This document shows, piece by piece, positions 1 to 7,438 of a stretch of DNA of 17,429 bases (its first letter is position 1; the number at the start of each line of letters is the position of its first letter). The notes below the pieces were generated by a model. It did not search any database. It was given only the letters and a program-made list of their open reading frames with translations, and was not told where the DNA came from. Both the position numbers and the translations under genes were made by a program. The DNA comes from Bacteroidota bacterium (GTDB lineage: Bacteria > Bacteroidota > Bacteroidia > Bacteroidales > SZUA-534), in contig JAIFNJ010000005.1 of assembly GCA_020047835.1 (NCBI GenBank), positions 1 through 17,429 of the forward strand, given 5' to 3'.

Positions 1-114
1 TGTTTTTGTATCGCTAAAACTTTCAAAGTCAGCCTCGGAAAGCATGGCTGCAATAATTTCCCGGTTTTCAGGAATGGCTGGTTCAAATGAAAAAGCTACT
101 TCAATGTAGGTCAT
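1..114 (-). CDS. prmA: Ribosomal protein L11 methyltransferase, N-terminal fragment (cut by window edge)
   Basis: The ATG at 112-114 opens a frame of 38 codons that continues past the window edge. The peptide begins MTYIEVAFSFEP and continues with an R-E-I-I-A-A-M-L-S-E segment and an F-E-S-F-S-D segment. This resembles the start of Bacteroidota PrmA, which trimethylates ribosomal protein L11 using S-adenosylmethionine. Only the N-terminal substrate-recognition part is visible; the methyltransferase domain lies outside, so the call rests on a short similarity and on its position after tpiA, a neighbourhood I recall from related genomes. The gene begins only 27 bases after the T-tract of the tpiA terminator, so it needs either read-through or a promoter overlapping that terminator. 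Confidence 0.7.
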   Translation of the reverse strand, partial: MTYIEVAFSFEPAIPENREIIAAMLSEADFESFSDTKT

Positions 115-140
115 ACTGATTAGTTTGGGTTCACCTATAA

Positions 141-177
141 AAATAAAAAAAAGGTACCTGATTTTAGCAGATACCTT
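141..177 (-). terminator. Intrinsic terminator after tpiA
   Basis: Read on the minus strand, AAGGTATCTG (177-168) pairs with CAGGTACCTT (160-151), giving a 10-bp stem with one G-U pair and a 7-base loop. It is followed directly by a run of eight T and a further T-rich stretch. It lies 22 bases beyond the tpiA stop codon and is a textbook rho-independent terminator for the tmk-DoxX-tpiA unit. Confidence 0.85.
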
Positions 178-198
178 GCAATTTATGTTTTTTAATTA

Positions 199-954
199 TT
201 AAAACGCGTTGATAATGGCTAAAAAGTCATTGGCGCTCAGTGCAGCTCCTCCAATTAAACCGCCATCAACATCGGCGTTGGCAAATAATTCTTTGGCATT
301 CGATGGTTTGCAACTTCCTCCGTAGAGGATGCTTGTTTTTTTAGCCGCATCGCCAAATTTAGCGGTCAACAAAGTGCGAATGTATTTGTGAATTTCCTGT
401 GCTTGCTCTGGTGAAGCCGTTTTCCCGGTTCCAATGGCCCAAACAGGCTCATAGGCAATTACCACTTTCTCAAAATCAGCTTCCGATAAGTCAAACAGAA
501 CTTTTTCAATTTGTTCTTTTATTACTTCAAAGTGTTTGTTTGCTTCCCTTTCTTCCAGCACTTCGCCCACGCAATAAATAGGAGTAAGGTTAAACTCAAG
601 AGCTTTGGCAACTTTAATTTTTAGCTTTTCATTGGTTTCGCCATAATAGCTGCGTCGCTCAGAGTGTCCTAAAATAACAAAATCAGCTCCAGCTGACCAA
701 AGCATTTCTGCCGATATTTCACCGGTAAAGGCTCCTGAATTTTCTGTAGCACAATTTTGTCCTGCCACAAAAATGCGGTCGTTATCCACTGCTTTATTTA
801 CTTCTGAAATATGTGTAAACGGCGGTGCAACTACAACTATTACATCTTTATGGGCTTTTTCGACCACTAAATTGTTAATTTCTATAGCCAGATCAATTCC
901 TTCCTGAAAGGTTGTATTCATTTTCCAGTTTCCAGCTACAATTTTCTTTCTCAT
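199..954 (-). CDS. tpiA: Triose-phosphate isomerase
   Basis: A cytoplasmic glycolytic and gluconeogenic enzyme that interconverts dihydroxyacetone phosphate and glyceraldehyde 3-phosphate. The 251-residue length is normal for the family. The full active site is present: N9 and K11 in AGNWKMN, the electrophilic H97 in ILGHSERR, the catalytic base E169 in AYEPVW, and the phosphate-gripping loop 6 at about 170-178 (PVWAIGTGK). The phosphate-binding YGGS (211-214) and the late GG pair (231-232) are also present. It is the third gene of a minus-strand unit, starting 31 bases after the DoxX-like gene and followed by a strong terminator. Nothing in it looks damaged. The start is the ATG at 954, and the N-terminus matches the usual TIM start with almost no extension. 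Confidence 0.98.
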   Translation of the reverse strand: MRKKIVAGNWKMNTTFQEGIDLAIEINNLVVEKAHKDVIVVVAPPFTHISEVNKAVDNDRIFVAGQNCATENSGAFTGEISAEMLWSAGADFVILGHSERRSYYGETNEKLKIKVAKALEFNLTPIYCVGEVLEEREANKHFEVIKEQIEKVLFDLSEADFEKVVIAYEPVWAIGTGKTASPEQAQEIHKYIRTLLTAKFGDAAKKTSILYGGSCKPSNAKELFANADVDGGLIGGAALSANDFLAIINAF

Positions 955-985
955 AATAATTTGTTTTTAACGGTACATAATATTT

Positions 986-2242
986 TTAAAACTTTCTTCT
1001 CCTTTTTTGCTCAACAATAGGTCTTAAATAAAGATAAATTGCAATTAGTAAGGCTGATAATAAAATCAAGGTGTAAATATAATATTTATCGGCTTGTTTC
1101 TTATAATTTGAAATCGATTGCTGCAATAAATTTTCATTAAGTTGTTTTCCAGATGGTAAATCATTCACGTTCCATTTGTTTATAATAGTACCTTCTTTTA
1201 TTAATATTATTCCTGGATTTGCCCGAATCATAGTTTTAAGGGTAATTTCATCGGTAGCATAGAATTCATAAACGGCACCTGTTTCATTTTTGAATTTTTC
1301 AATTTGTTCATCAGTTGAAGCAGTTAATCCATAAACAGTATAACCATGCACACTGCAAAAGTCAACTAATTGATTTATTTTTTCAAAGTTTTCAATTTGG
1401 GTTTTTTCTAAATTATAAGTTATAATTAAAAAATTGTAATTCGAGCTGCTAAGCAATTGATCGGCAATATCGTTACCCTCTGAATCTGAAATGGTAAAAT
1501 CGTGAATGGGAGGTTCATACCCTTTTTTAATTAATAGGTGTTTGGCTTCCACAAATTTCCAAGTGCTGTCGGGAAGGTTTTGAAGACCAAATTCTTTGTT
1601 GATACCATCTTTTGAATACACAAATTTGCTTTCCCAAACATCTGCTTCAGCCCCTTCTGGATAGACCATTCCATCGGGTATATAAGTACCAATTTTGTAT
1701 GGCCTGAAATCTAGTAAAGGAAGGTGGTTCAGGGCATACCAGCTGATACTCAAAATAAAGATTGCAGATGCACCAATTCCAATCCATTGTTCATAGCAAT
1801 GAAGTTTTGTGGGTTGTTTTTTACGTATAGCAAATAAATAAACAACCGGAATTGTAAGTAGGATGTTTTTCCAAAAAGTTTGCCAATTAGTTAAAATCAA
1901 AGCATCTCCAAAACAACCACAATCATGCACCGGATTGGTTAGTGCTAATATAAATGTTAAGGGTGTAAAAATCGACATGAGCAGAAACGCTCCAAGAGCA
2001 CTTTGTTTTGGTTTTAGATTGAGCAAAATGCCAACTCCAATAATAAACTCGGCTACAAACAGCACTGTTCCTAAAGCAAACGCTAAACCACTGGCCCAAT
2101 TTGCATTAAAAGCAATAAAATAGTCGGTTAATTTATACATTGAGCCTAACGGATCGATACCTTTTACAAATCCGGAATAAATAAAAACTGAGCCAACCAA
2201 AAGGCGGCTAACCCAACTAAAATATAGATTTAGTTTGTTCAT
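986..2242 (-). CDS. DoxX/MauE-like membrane protein with C-terminal thioredoxin-like domain
   Basis: The product has 418 residues from the ATG at 2242. A longer frame opens with TTG at 2260 and would overlap tmk; I prefer the ATG, which leaves a 10-base gap after the tmk stop. About the first 140 residues hold four hydrophobic segments typical of the DoxX/MauE fold, with a D-C-G-C-F-G motif at 107-112 between helices. A further membrane helix lies near 155-172. Residues of about 185-370 look extracytoplasmic, with a thioredoxin-like pattern in the second half (strand, G-Y-T-V-Y-G-L-T, N-P-G-I-I-L-I-K-E-G, N-K-W) but no CxxC. A last membrane helix at about 387-406 ends in a basic tail. It resembles the Bacteroidota family named after BT_3928, which sits beside tpiA in Bacteroides. 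The CxC pair suggests membrane redox or disulfide chemistry, but the function is not established. Confidence 0.8.
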   Translation of the reverse strand: MNKLNLYFSWVSRLLVGSVFIYSGFVKGIDPLGSMYKLTDYFIAFNANWASGLAFALGTVLFVAEFIIGVGILLNLKPKQSALGAFLLMSIFTPLTFILALTNPVHDCGCFGDALILTNWQTFWKNILLTIPVVYLFAIRKKQPTKLHCYEQWIGIGASAIFILSISWYALNHLPLLDFRPYKIGTYIPDGMVYPEGAEADVWESKFVYSKDGINKEFGLQNLPDSTWKFVEAKHLLIKKGYEPPIHDFTISDSEGNDIADQLLSSSNYNFLIITYNLEKTQIENFEKINQLVDFCSVHGYTVYGLTASTDEQIEKFKNETGAVYEFYATDEITLKTMIRANPGIILIKEGTIINKWNVNDLPSGKQLNENLLQQSISNYKKQADKYYIYTLILLSALLIAIYLYLRPIVEQKRRRKF

Positions 2243-2252
2243 ATCGTACTTT

Positions 2253-2939
2253 TTATACAAGTTGCTTGGTTTTCAGAATGGCAATGATCATTTGAAAGAT
2301 GGCTGCTGGTTCTAGCATCTGCAATTGACTGTTATAACAGTCTATCATTTCAAAAGTTGCATCTGATGCTACCAAATCAAGGTATTCCTGCCGCACTTTT
2401 TCCTGAAACGATAGATCGGCTTCGTGAATGTCCTGTTTACCTTCAAGGTAACCTCTATCATCTCCCATTCGTTGGTTGCTTAAGCTTTTCGTGGTAAAAG
2501 AAAAAGGTACATCTAAAAATAGACTTACATCTGGCTTTGGGATACCATAATAATTATACTCGAGTTCATTGAGCCATTTGCGAAGGTTTACTTTTTCTTC
2601 ATGAGTTGCTAGTTTTGCTCCTTGAAATGCCATGTTGGAGTGCACATAACGGTCAACAATAACTAAATGGCCGGCAGTTATCCATTGATTTATAGTATTT
2701 TTTGAATGTTCACGGTCCCCGGCATAAATTAAACCTACCAAATAAGGGTTTACTTCATCAATTTTTCCTAAATCGCCTCTAAGAAAACGGGCGACCAAGT
2801 CTCCAAATAGTCCATCATCTGTTCTCGGAAAGTGCAAATATTGATAGGTAATATGCTGTTCGGCCAAATATTTTTTCAATAATTTTAGCTGGGTTGATTT
2901 TCCTGAACCGTCTAACCCTTCGATTACAATAAAACTCAT
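2253..2939 (-). CDS. tmk: Thymidylate kinase (dTMP kinase)
   Basis: Phosphorylates dTMP to dTDP with ATP in the cytoplasm, the committed step of dTTP supply. The 228-residue protein has the P-loop GLDGSGKST at 8-16, the F-P-R segment at 37-39 that packs on the base, and the D-R-Y motif at 96-98 followed by S-N-M-A-F-Q-G-A-K. A LID region follows at about 150-166 with R157 and R162. Length is slightly above the usual 205-215. It is the first gene of the minus-strand unit, followed by the DoxX-like gene and tpiA, and has a good promoter match just upstream. The start at 2939 is well placed because only a few residues precede the first beta strand. Confidence 0.95.
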   Translation of the reverse strand: MSFIVIEGLDGSGKSTQLKLLKKYLAEQHITYQYLHFPRTDDGLFGDLVARFLRGDLGKIDEVNPYLVGLIYAGDREHSKNTINQWITAGHLVIVDRYVHSNMAFQGAKLATHEEKVNLRKWLNELEYNYYGIPKPDVSLFLDVPFSFTTKSLSNQRMGDDRGYLEGKQDIHEADLSFQEKVRQEYLDLVASDATFEMIDCYNSQLQMLEPAAIFQMIIAILKTKQLV

Positions 2940-2960
2940 GTCGGTAGTATTAATGAATTA

Positions 2961-2990
2961 CAAAAATAGAAATTTCTTTTTGGCATCAAA
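2961..2990 (-). promoter_or_regulatory. Bacteroidota-type promoter for the tmk unit
   Basis: On the minus strand TTTG (2990-2987) is followed after 18 bases by TATTTTTG (2968-2961), a full match to the TAnnTTTG -7 element used by the Bacteroidota primary sigma factor. It sits about 20 bases upstream of the tmk ATG. The match is by eye; no transcript start is known. Confidence 0.6.
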
Positions 2991-3077
2991 TAAGCAATAT
3001 TTTTTAACTGCTTTTTCGTAACATACTAATAAGTAAAATCGGCATGTATTGACAACTTTTCATTAGGTTTATTTCTC

Positions 3078-3085
3078 TATTTTTG
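3078..3085 (+). promoter_or_regulatory. Candidate -7 element for folP
   Basis: TATTTTTG matches TAnnTTTG and lies 14 bases upstream of the folP ATG, implying a very short leader. No TTTG-like -33 element sits at the expected 18-20 base spacing; the nearest is ATTG 26 bases upstream, which is too far. Only the -7 part is supported. Confidence 0.35.
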
Positions 3086-3099
3086 CAAAAAGATACTAT

Positions 3100-3885
3100 A
3101 TGGCAGAATCATTTTTTTCGCAAAAGCACCAAATTAACTGTAACGGCAAGTTGATTGACTTATCATCTCCCAAAGTTATGGGAATTGTGAATGTAACCCC
3201 TGATAGTTTTTATGCACAAAGCAGAGCAATGGAGGTGAAAGAGGTATTGGCAAGGGTTGAATCCATGTTTGCCGATGGAGCTGACATCATTGATATTGGA
3301 GCCTATTCATCCCGTCCGGGAGCTGAACTTCTTGATGAAGCAACAGAATGGAATCGATTAGAACCCATTTTAGATGCGGTTAGGAGTAAATTTCCTCACT
3401 GCATTATTTCCTTGGATACATTCCGCGCAACTATTGCAAAGCAAGCAGTTGAAAAGTATAGCGTAAATATTATCAATGATATTTCAGCAGGAAACCTTGA
3501 CCCGGAAATGCATGAAACTATTGCTGGACTCAAAGTACCCTATGTCATGATGCACATGAATGGTAATCCGCAAACCATGCAAACAAAAACACACTACAAT
3601 CATCTGATGAATGACATATTCCTTTTTTTTGCAAAAAAAATTGAATCGTTAAATAAACTGGGAGTTATAGATATTATTATTGATCCCGGTTTTGGGTTTG
3701 CAAAAAATATGGAGCAGAATTACGAATTATTGGCAAAACTTGATGAATTCAGAATATTTGAATTGCCAATATTGGCAGGTTTTTCACGCAAATCGATGCT
3801 GTATAAATTTTTGGAAACTACCCCTGAAAATGCTTTGAACGGTACAACCGTTTTAATTTTTATGAAAACCCAGCAATTTTTATAG
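3100..3885 (+). CDS. folP: Dihydropteroate synthase, apparently truncated at the C-terminus
   Basis: Condenses 6-hydroxymethyl-dihydropterin diphosphate with p-aminobenzoate in folate synthesis, and is the sulfonamide target. Residues 1-251 look intact. Family signatures are VMGIVNVTPDSF at 26-37, S-R-P-G at 71-74, the D-T pair at 106-107, I-I-N-D-I-S at 124-129, M-H-M-N-G at 151-155, D-P-G-F-G-F at 195-200, G-F-S-R-K-S at 227-232 and N-G-T-T-V at 247-251. Family members normally continue for another 20-30 residues with a helix and the R-V-H-D-V motif, whose Arg and His bind the diphosphate/anion. Here the frame instead runs L-I-F-M-K-T-Q-Q-F-L and stops at 261, and no R-V-H-D coding is found in any plus-strand frame before cdaA. 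The gene may therefore be inactive or altered, or the assembly may have lost a segment. cdaA follows 65 bases downstream. Confidence 0.88.
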   Translation: MAESFFSQKHQINCNGKLIDLSSPKVMGIVNVTPDSFYAQSRAMEVKEVLARVESMFADGADIIDIGAYSSRPGAELLDEATEWNRLEPILDAVRSKFPHCIISLDTFRATIAKQAVEKYSVNIINDISAGNLDPEMHETIAGLKVPYVMMHMNGNPQTMQTKTHYNHLMNDIFLFFAKKIESLNKLGVIDIIIDPGFGFAKNMEQNYELLAKLDEFRIFELPILAGFSRKSMLYKFLETTPENALNGTTVLIFMKTQQFL

Positions 3886-3925
3886 AATTTGACAGTTTGG
3901 AATAGATCATCTAAAAAAGAAAATG

Positions 3926-3933
3926 TAGGTTTG
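3926..3933 (+). promoter_or_regulatory. Candidate -7 element for cdaA
   Basis: TAGGTTTG is a full match to TAnnTTTG and ends 17 bases before the cdaA ATG. The closest TTTG upstream is 26 bases away (3896-3899), beyond the normal spacing, so this is a partial promoter match. It would let cdaA be expressed independently of folP. Confidence 0.35.
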
Positions 3934-3950
3934 TAAAAACAACGTATTTC

Positions 3951-4739
3951 ATGATTCCATTATTTATAAGTATCCGATTTTTAGATATCCTCGATATATT
4001 ATTGGTTGCTTTCTTTTTATATCAATTGTATTTTTTGATTAGAGGCACCGTGGCTATTAATATTTTTGTTGGAATTCTGGTTGTTCTTTTTTTTTGGTGG
4101 GTGGTTCGGTTGCTAAATATGTCGCTGTTGTCAACCATTCTTGGATCTATTTTAGGGGGAGGAGCGATTGTTATTATAATTGTATTTCAGCAGGAAATTC
4201 GCCGGTTTTTGCTTTTAATTGGAAATCATGAATTTTTTAATAGGAAGAATATACTACAAAAATACTTTAGTGCAAGCTTTATTAGTATTTCCAGCCAATC
4301 ATTAAAACAGATTACCAACGCTTGCCGAAACATGTCAAAATCAAAAGTAGGGGCTCTTATTGTTCTTTCAAATAGGTCAGAGTTACTAACTTATGTGCAA
4401 ACAGGAGATGTGTTAAATGCTGATATTTCACATCGCTTAATAGAATCCATATTTTTTAAAAATAGCCCAATGCACGATGGTGCAGTTATCATAGTAAATG
4501 ATAAGCTAAAAGCAGCTCGGTGTGTATTACCAATAAATGATGATTTAGTATTGCCTGCAAATTTTGGATTGCGTCACAGAGCCGCTTTAAGTATGGCCAT
4601 GGAAACTGATTCTATCGTACTAATAGTTTCAGAAGAAACCGGTCATATTAGTTATGCCAAGGGCACTAATTTAACAACTAATGTTTCACACGAAACCCTA
4701 TTTAGTTTTTTGATTCAGGAATTTATGGTCAAAAGCTAA
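3951..4739 (+). CDS. cdaA: Diadenylate cyclase CdaA (c-di-AMP synthase)
   Basis: Makes the second messenger c-di-AMP from two ATP. The 262-residue protein has three membrane segments at about 10-30, 35-53 and 58-80, a short linker, and then the cytoplasmic DAC domain. The domain carries both signature motifs: D-G-A at 176-178 (in MHDGAVII) and R-H-R at 208-210 (in GLRHRAALS). It also has the S-E-E-T segment at 227-230, so it is expected to be active. Length and layout match membrane-bound CdaA (TIGR00159 type). The neighbour folP is a common companion in Bacteroidota. No cdaR- or glmM-like partner gene is visible here, unlike in Firmicutes. c-di-AMP usually relates to potassium, turgor and cell-wall homeostasis; nothing in the window shows which effectors exist in this organism. 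Confidence 0.96.
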   Translation: MIPLFISIRFLDILDILLVAFFLYQLYFLIRGTVAINIFVGILVVLFFWWVVRLLNMSLLSTILGSILGGGAIVIIIVFQQEIRRFLLLIGNHEFFNRKNILQKYFSASFISISSQSLKQITNACRNMSKSKVGALIVLSNRSELLTYVQTGDVLNADISHRLIESIFFKNSPMHDGAVIIVNDKLKAARCVLPINDDLVLPANFGLRHRAALSMAMETDSIVLIVSEETGHISYAKGTNLTTNVSHETLFSFLIQEFMVKS

Positions 4740-4740
4740 A

Positions 4741-4770
4741 AAAAAAGTCCCCTTTTATAGGGAACTTTTA
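4741..4770. terminator. Bidirectional hairpin between cdaA and plsY
   Basis: AAAAGTCCCC (4743-4752) pairs with GGGAACTTTT (4760-4769) apart from one C-A mismatch, which becomes a G-U pair on the minus strand. The A-rich left flank gives a run of eight T on the minus strand, so it is strongest as the plsY terminator. On the plus strand the trailing TTTT gives a weaker terminator for cdaA. It lies between the two convergent stop codons. Confidence 0.75.
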
Positions 4771-4786
4771 AAATAATTTAAAGTAT

Positions 4787-5461
4787 TTAAAATGTTTTGC
4801 GCTTGCTTCGGGGTGGAAACCGTTCCCGGTCTCTTCTAAAACGCACTTTATTTTCTTCTCTTGCCAGTAAACGGATGATGTTTTTTTGGTGAGTAAATAT
4901 TAACAATAGACTAATTAAAATGGAGAAAATAATTAATGAAACAATGGTTTCCTTAAATATGAAAATTATAAGAATTGGGAAAAATAATCCAGCGGTCATT
5001 GAGCTGAGTGATACATATTTTGAAATTATCAAAATTACAATAAATATTCCCAAACAGATAAGTGCTGAAAACGGATGAATTGCCAAAACGATTCCTAACA
5101 AAGTGGCAACTCCTTTGCCTCCTTTAAAACCTACATAAATTGGGAAAATATGTCCAAATACAGCTAAACCACCTAGTAGTAGTTGTATATTAACAAATTG
5201 AGCCGAATAGGGCTCTAAATAATATAAATTGTGAATTAAACTTACAGCCAACCAACCTTTAAGAATATCAATAATAAAAACAAATATTCCCGGTGTTGTA
5301 CCAAGGACTCTGAATGTATTGGTTGAACCAGCATTTCCACTGCCATGCTCTCGAATATCAATACCATAAAACCAACGACCAATCCAAACAGAGGTAGGGA
5401 TTGAGCCTATTAAATAGGCTCCAACACACAGAATAACGATGTTCATTAAATTTGTACTCAT
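4787..5461 (-). CDS. plsY: Glycerol-3-phosphate acyltransferase PlsY (acyl-phosphate dependent)
   Basis: An integral inner-membrane enzyme that transfers an acyl group from acyl-phosphate to glycerol 3-phosphate, giving lysophosphatidate, the first step of phospholipid synthesis. The conserved cytoplasmic motifs are visible: S-I-P-T-S with W26 at 20-26, E-H-G-S-G-N-A-G-S-T-N at 38-48, G-H-I-F-P-I-Y at 103-109 with F-K-G-G-K-G-V-A-T at 112-120, and H-Q-K-N-I-I-R at 191-197. Hydrophobic segments lie near 5-25, 55-75, 90-110, 120-145 and 155-190. The last 25 residues are strongly basic and extend slightly beyond the family norm of about 200 residues. A second ATG at codon 6 is also a possible start. 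It stands alone, with its own promoter match upstream and a hairpin downstream. Confidence 0.95.
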   Translation of the reverse strand: MSTNLMNIVILCVGAYLIGSIPTSVWIGRWFYGIDIREHGSGNAGSTNTFRVLGTTPGIFVFIIDILKGWLAVSLIHNLYYLEPYSAQFVNIQLLLGGLAVFGHIFPIYVGFKGGKGVATLLGIVLAIHPFSALICLGIFIVILIISKYVSLSSMTAGLFFPILIIFIFKETIVSLIIFSILISLLLIFTHQKNIIRLLAREENKVRFRRDRERFPPRSKRKTF

Positions 5462-5481
5462 GCTATTCGTTTTAAGTTGAA

Positions 5482-5511
5482 CAAATGTAACAAAATTGTA
5501 TTAATCGCAAT
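5482..5511 (-). promoter_or_regulatory. Bacteroidota-type promoter for plsY
   Basis: On the minus strand ATTG (5511-5508) is followed after 18 bases by TACATTTG (5489-5482), a full match to the TAnnTTTG -7 element, about 20 bases upstream of the plsY ATG. The -33 element has one difference from TTTG. Confidence 0.55.
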
Positions 5512-5538
5512 ATTACTATGATAAACAGGATAAACAGC

Positions 5539-5567
5539 AAAAACCCCGCCAATTATTTGACAGGGTT
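5539..5567 (-). terminator. Intrinsic terminator after pckA
   Basis: Read on the minus strand, AACCCTGTCAA (5567-5557) pairs with TTGGCGGGGTT (5552-5542): 11 pairs, two of them G-U, around a 4-base loop. It runs into five T. On the plus strand the two wobble pairs become C-A mismatches, so the element is directional. It lies about 30 bases beyond the pckA stop and just upstream of the plsY promoter. Confidence 0.75.
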
Positions 5568-5598
5568 CTAACAATTTGGTGTTAAGTATTTTGTGAAA

Positions 5599-7191
5599 TT
5601 AAATTTTTGGTCCCGATGAAATTAATTTTTTTCCCTCTTCGGTATCACAATATTGTTCGAAATTCTTAATATATTTTGCAGCAAGGTCTTTGGCTTTTTT
5701 CTCCCACACTTCAACATCTTGATATGATTTCCGTGGATCGAGAATACCATGCGATACATTATTTAAGGCTTTTGGAGCCGTTAAATTAAGAATGGGTATT
5801 TTCACTTTTTCAGCATTTTCAATGGATCCATCCAAAATAGCATCAATGATGGCTCGGGTATCTTTTATTGAGATACGTTTTCCGGTTCCATTCCATCCGG
5901 TATTCACTAAATATGCTTTGGCTTTGTGGTGGTCCATTTTTTTTCCTAGCGTCGAGGCATATACAGTAGGATGGAGGGTTAAAAAGGCTTCTCCAAAGGC
6001 AGGTGAGAATGATGGCACAGGTTCAGTTATTCCACGCTCAGTTCCTGCTAATTTTGAGGTATATCCACATAAAAAGTGATATTGTGCTTGATGCCTATCT
6101 AGAATTGATACCGGAGGTAATACCCCAAATGCATCAGCAGATAAGTATATTATTTTGTGGGCATGTCCTGCTTTTGATGGTAGAACAATTTTATTGATAT
6201 GATAAATTGGATAGGAAACACGGGTGTTTTCAGTTACAGAACCATCGGCAAAATCAACGGTACCATCAGGGTTAACTGTAACATTTTCTAAAAGTGCATC
6301 TCTTTTTATGGCTTTCCAAATATCTGGTTCATTTTCATAACTTAAGTTAATGGTTTTAGCATAGCATCCTCCCTCAAAATTAAAAACCCCATGCTCGTCC
6401 CATCCGTGTTCGTCATCGCCAATCAAGAAGCGTTTCGGATCGGCTGAAAGAGTAGTTTTTCCGGTTCCCGAAAGGCCAAAAAATACTGCAACATCGCCGT
6501 CTTTTCCAACATTGGCAGAACAATGCATTGATGCTATACCTTTTAAGGGTAAATAATAGTTCATCAATGAAAACATTCCTTTTTTCATCTCACCTCCATA
6601 CCAGGTTCCGCCAATTATTTGTATGCGGTCAGTTAAGTTGAATAATACAAAGTTCTCTGAATTTAAGCCATGTTCTTTCCAGTTTGGATCAGTTACTTTT
6701 GAACCGTTGATAACCACAAAATCGGGTTCTCCATAATGTTCAAGCTCATACAATGAGGGTCTTATAAACATATTGGTTACAAAATGAGCTTGCCATGCAA
6801 CTTCCATAATAAACCGCACTTTCATTCGGGTATTCTCATTGGTACCACAAAATGTATCTACTACATATATTTTTTTTGCTTTTTCAAGTTGGTTGGTTAC
6901 CAGCTTTTTGCATGCAACAAAAGTGTCAATTGTTACTGGGCGGTTAATGGTTCCATCCCACCAAATGGTTTCTTCTGAAATTTCATCGTTTACAATAAAC
7001 CTATCTTTTGGTGACCGGCCTGTAAATACGCCGGTTTTGACTGCCACGGCTCCAAAATTGGTTTCGTAACCTTTTTCAAAACCTTCATTTGCCGGATTCA
7101 TTTCATCAATGTATAATTGCTGAAAGGAAGGATTGTATAAAATTTCTTTGATGTTGGCAATTCCATACTTACTTAAATCAATAGTATTCAT
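5599..7191 (-). CDS. pckA: Phosphoenolpyruvate carboxykinase (ATP)
   Basis: A cytoplasmic enzyme that interconverts oxaloacetate plus ATP with phosphoenolpyruvate, ADP and CO2. In Bacteroidota it serves gluconeogenesis or, in fermenters, CO2 fixation toward succinate. The 530-residue length is typical. Visible motifs are T-G-R-S-P-K-D at 57-63 (R59, substrate binding), G-G-T-W-Y-G-G-E-M-K-K-G at 194-205 with the metal-site lysine, and H223. The P-loop G-L-S-G-T-G-K-T-T is at 239-247, the kinase-2 motif D-D-E-H-G-W at 259-264, and F-E-G-G-C-Y-A-K at 272-279. The layout is that of the ATP-type family, not the GTP-type. It is flanked by its own promoter match and terminator and so is probably monocistronic. 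No frameshift or missing residue was seen. Confidence 0.98.
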   Translation of the reverse strand: MNTIDLSKYGIANIKEILYNPSFQQLYIDEMNPANEGFEKGYETNFGAVAVKTGVFTGRSPKDRFIVNDEISEETIWWDGTINRPVTIDTFVACKKLVTNQLEKAKKIYVVDTFCGTNENTRMKVRFIMEVAWQAHFVTNMFIRPSLYELEHYGEPDFVVINGSKVTDPNWKEHGLNSENFVLFNLTDRIQIIGGTWYGGEMKKGMFSLMNYYLPLKGIASMHCSANVGKDGDVAVFFGLSGTGKTTLSADPKRFLIGDDEHGWDEHGVFNFEGGCYAKTINLSYENEPDIWKAIKRDALLENVTVNPDGTVDFADGSVTENTRVSYPIYHINKIVLPSKAGHAHKIIYLSADAFGVLPPVSILDRHQAQYHFLCGYTSKLAGTERGITEPVPSFSPAFGEAFLTLHPTVYASTLGKKMDHHKAKAYLVNTGWNGTGKRISIKDTRAIIDAILDGSIENAEKVKIPILNLTAPKALNNVSHGILDPRKSYQDVEVWEKKAKDLAAKYIKNFEQYCDTEEGKKLISSGPKI

Positions 7192-7228
7192 AGCTGAAAT
7201 ATTTATTTTTAAAACTTTTTAAGTGTGT

Positions 7229-7257
7229 CAAATATACTTTAAAAATTAAGTTGCATA
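7229..7257 (-). promoter_or_regulatory. Candidate promoter for pckA
   Basis: On the minus strand TATATTTG (7236-7229) matches TAnnTTTG, with TATG (7257-7254) 17 bases upstream as a weak -33 element. It lies about 38 bases upstream of the pckA ATG. The rest of the 247-base gap up to the fmt stop codon is very AT-rich, with no gene and no convincing terminator or riboswitch-like structure that I could see. Confidence 0.45.
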
Positions 7258-7438
7258 GAAATTTATACTGAAATAAAACAATAAAATTAATGACTAAAAT
7301 TTTATAAAAAAACTGAATCTATTTAATTGTAAAGCTTCAGTAGAATTATTTGAAAATTATAACGGTTAATACTTTTCGATTAATAAAAAAAAGTAAATCA
7401 CATATCAGAATAATAAAATCAAATAATTCTTGCAATTA

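Noticed and set aside
2243..2260. TTG start for the DoxX-like gene, overlapping tmk by 8 bases
   Set aside because: An in-frame ATG at 2242 avoids the overlap and still precedes the first membrane helix; the same reasoning was used for fmt (TTG 8434 against ATG 8407) and the GH16 gene (TTG 10619 against ATG 10607).
3048..3085. ATTG plus TATTTTTG upstream of folP as a complete promoter
   Set aside because: The gap is 26 bases, longer than the 18-20 seen at the better matches in this window, so only the -7 part is reported.
5792..6197. Plus-strand open frames opposite pckA
   Set aside because: They are antisense shadows of a fully intact pckA reading frame with no protein-family character.
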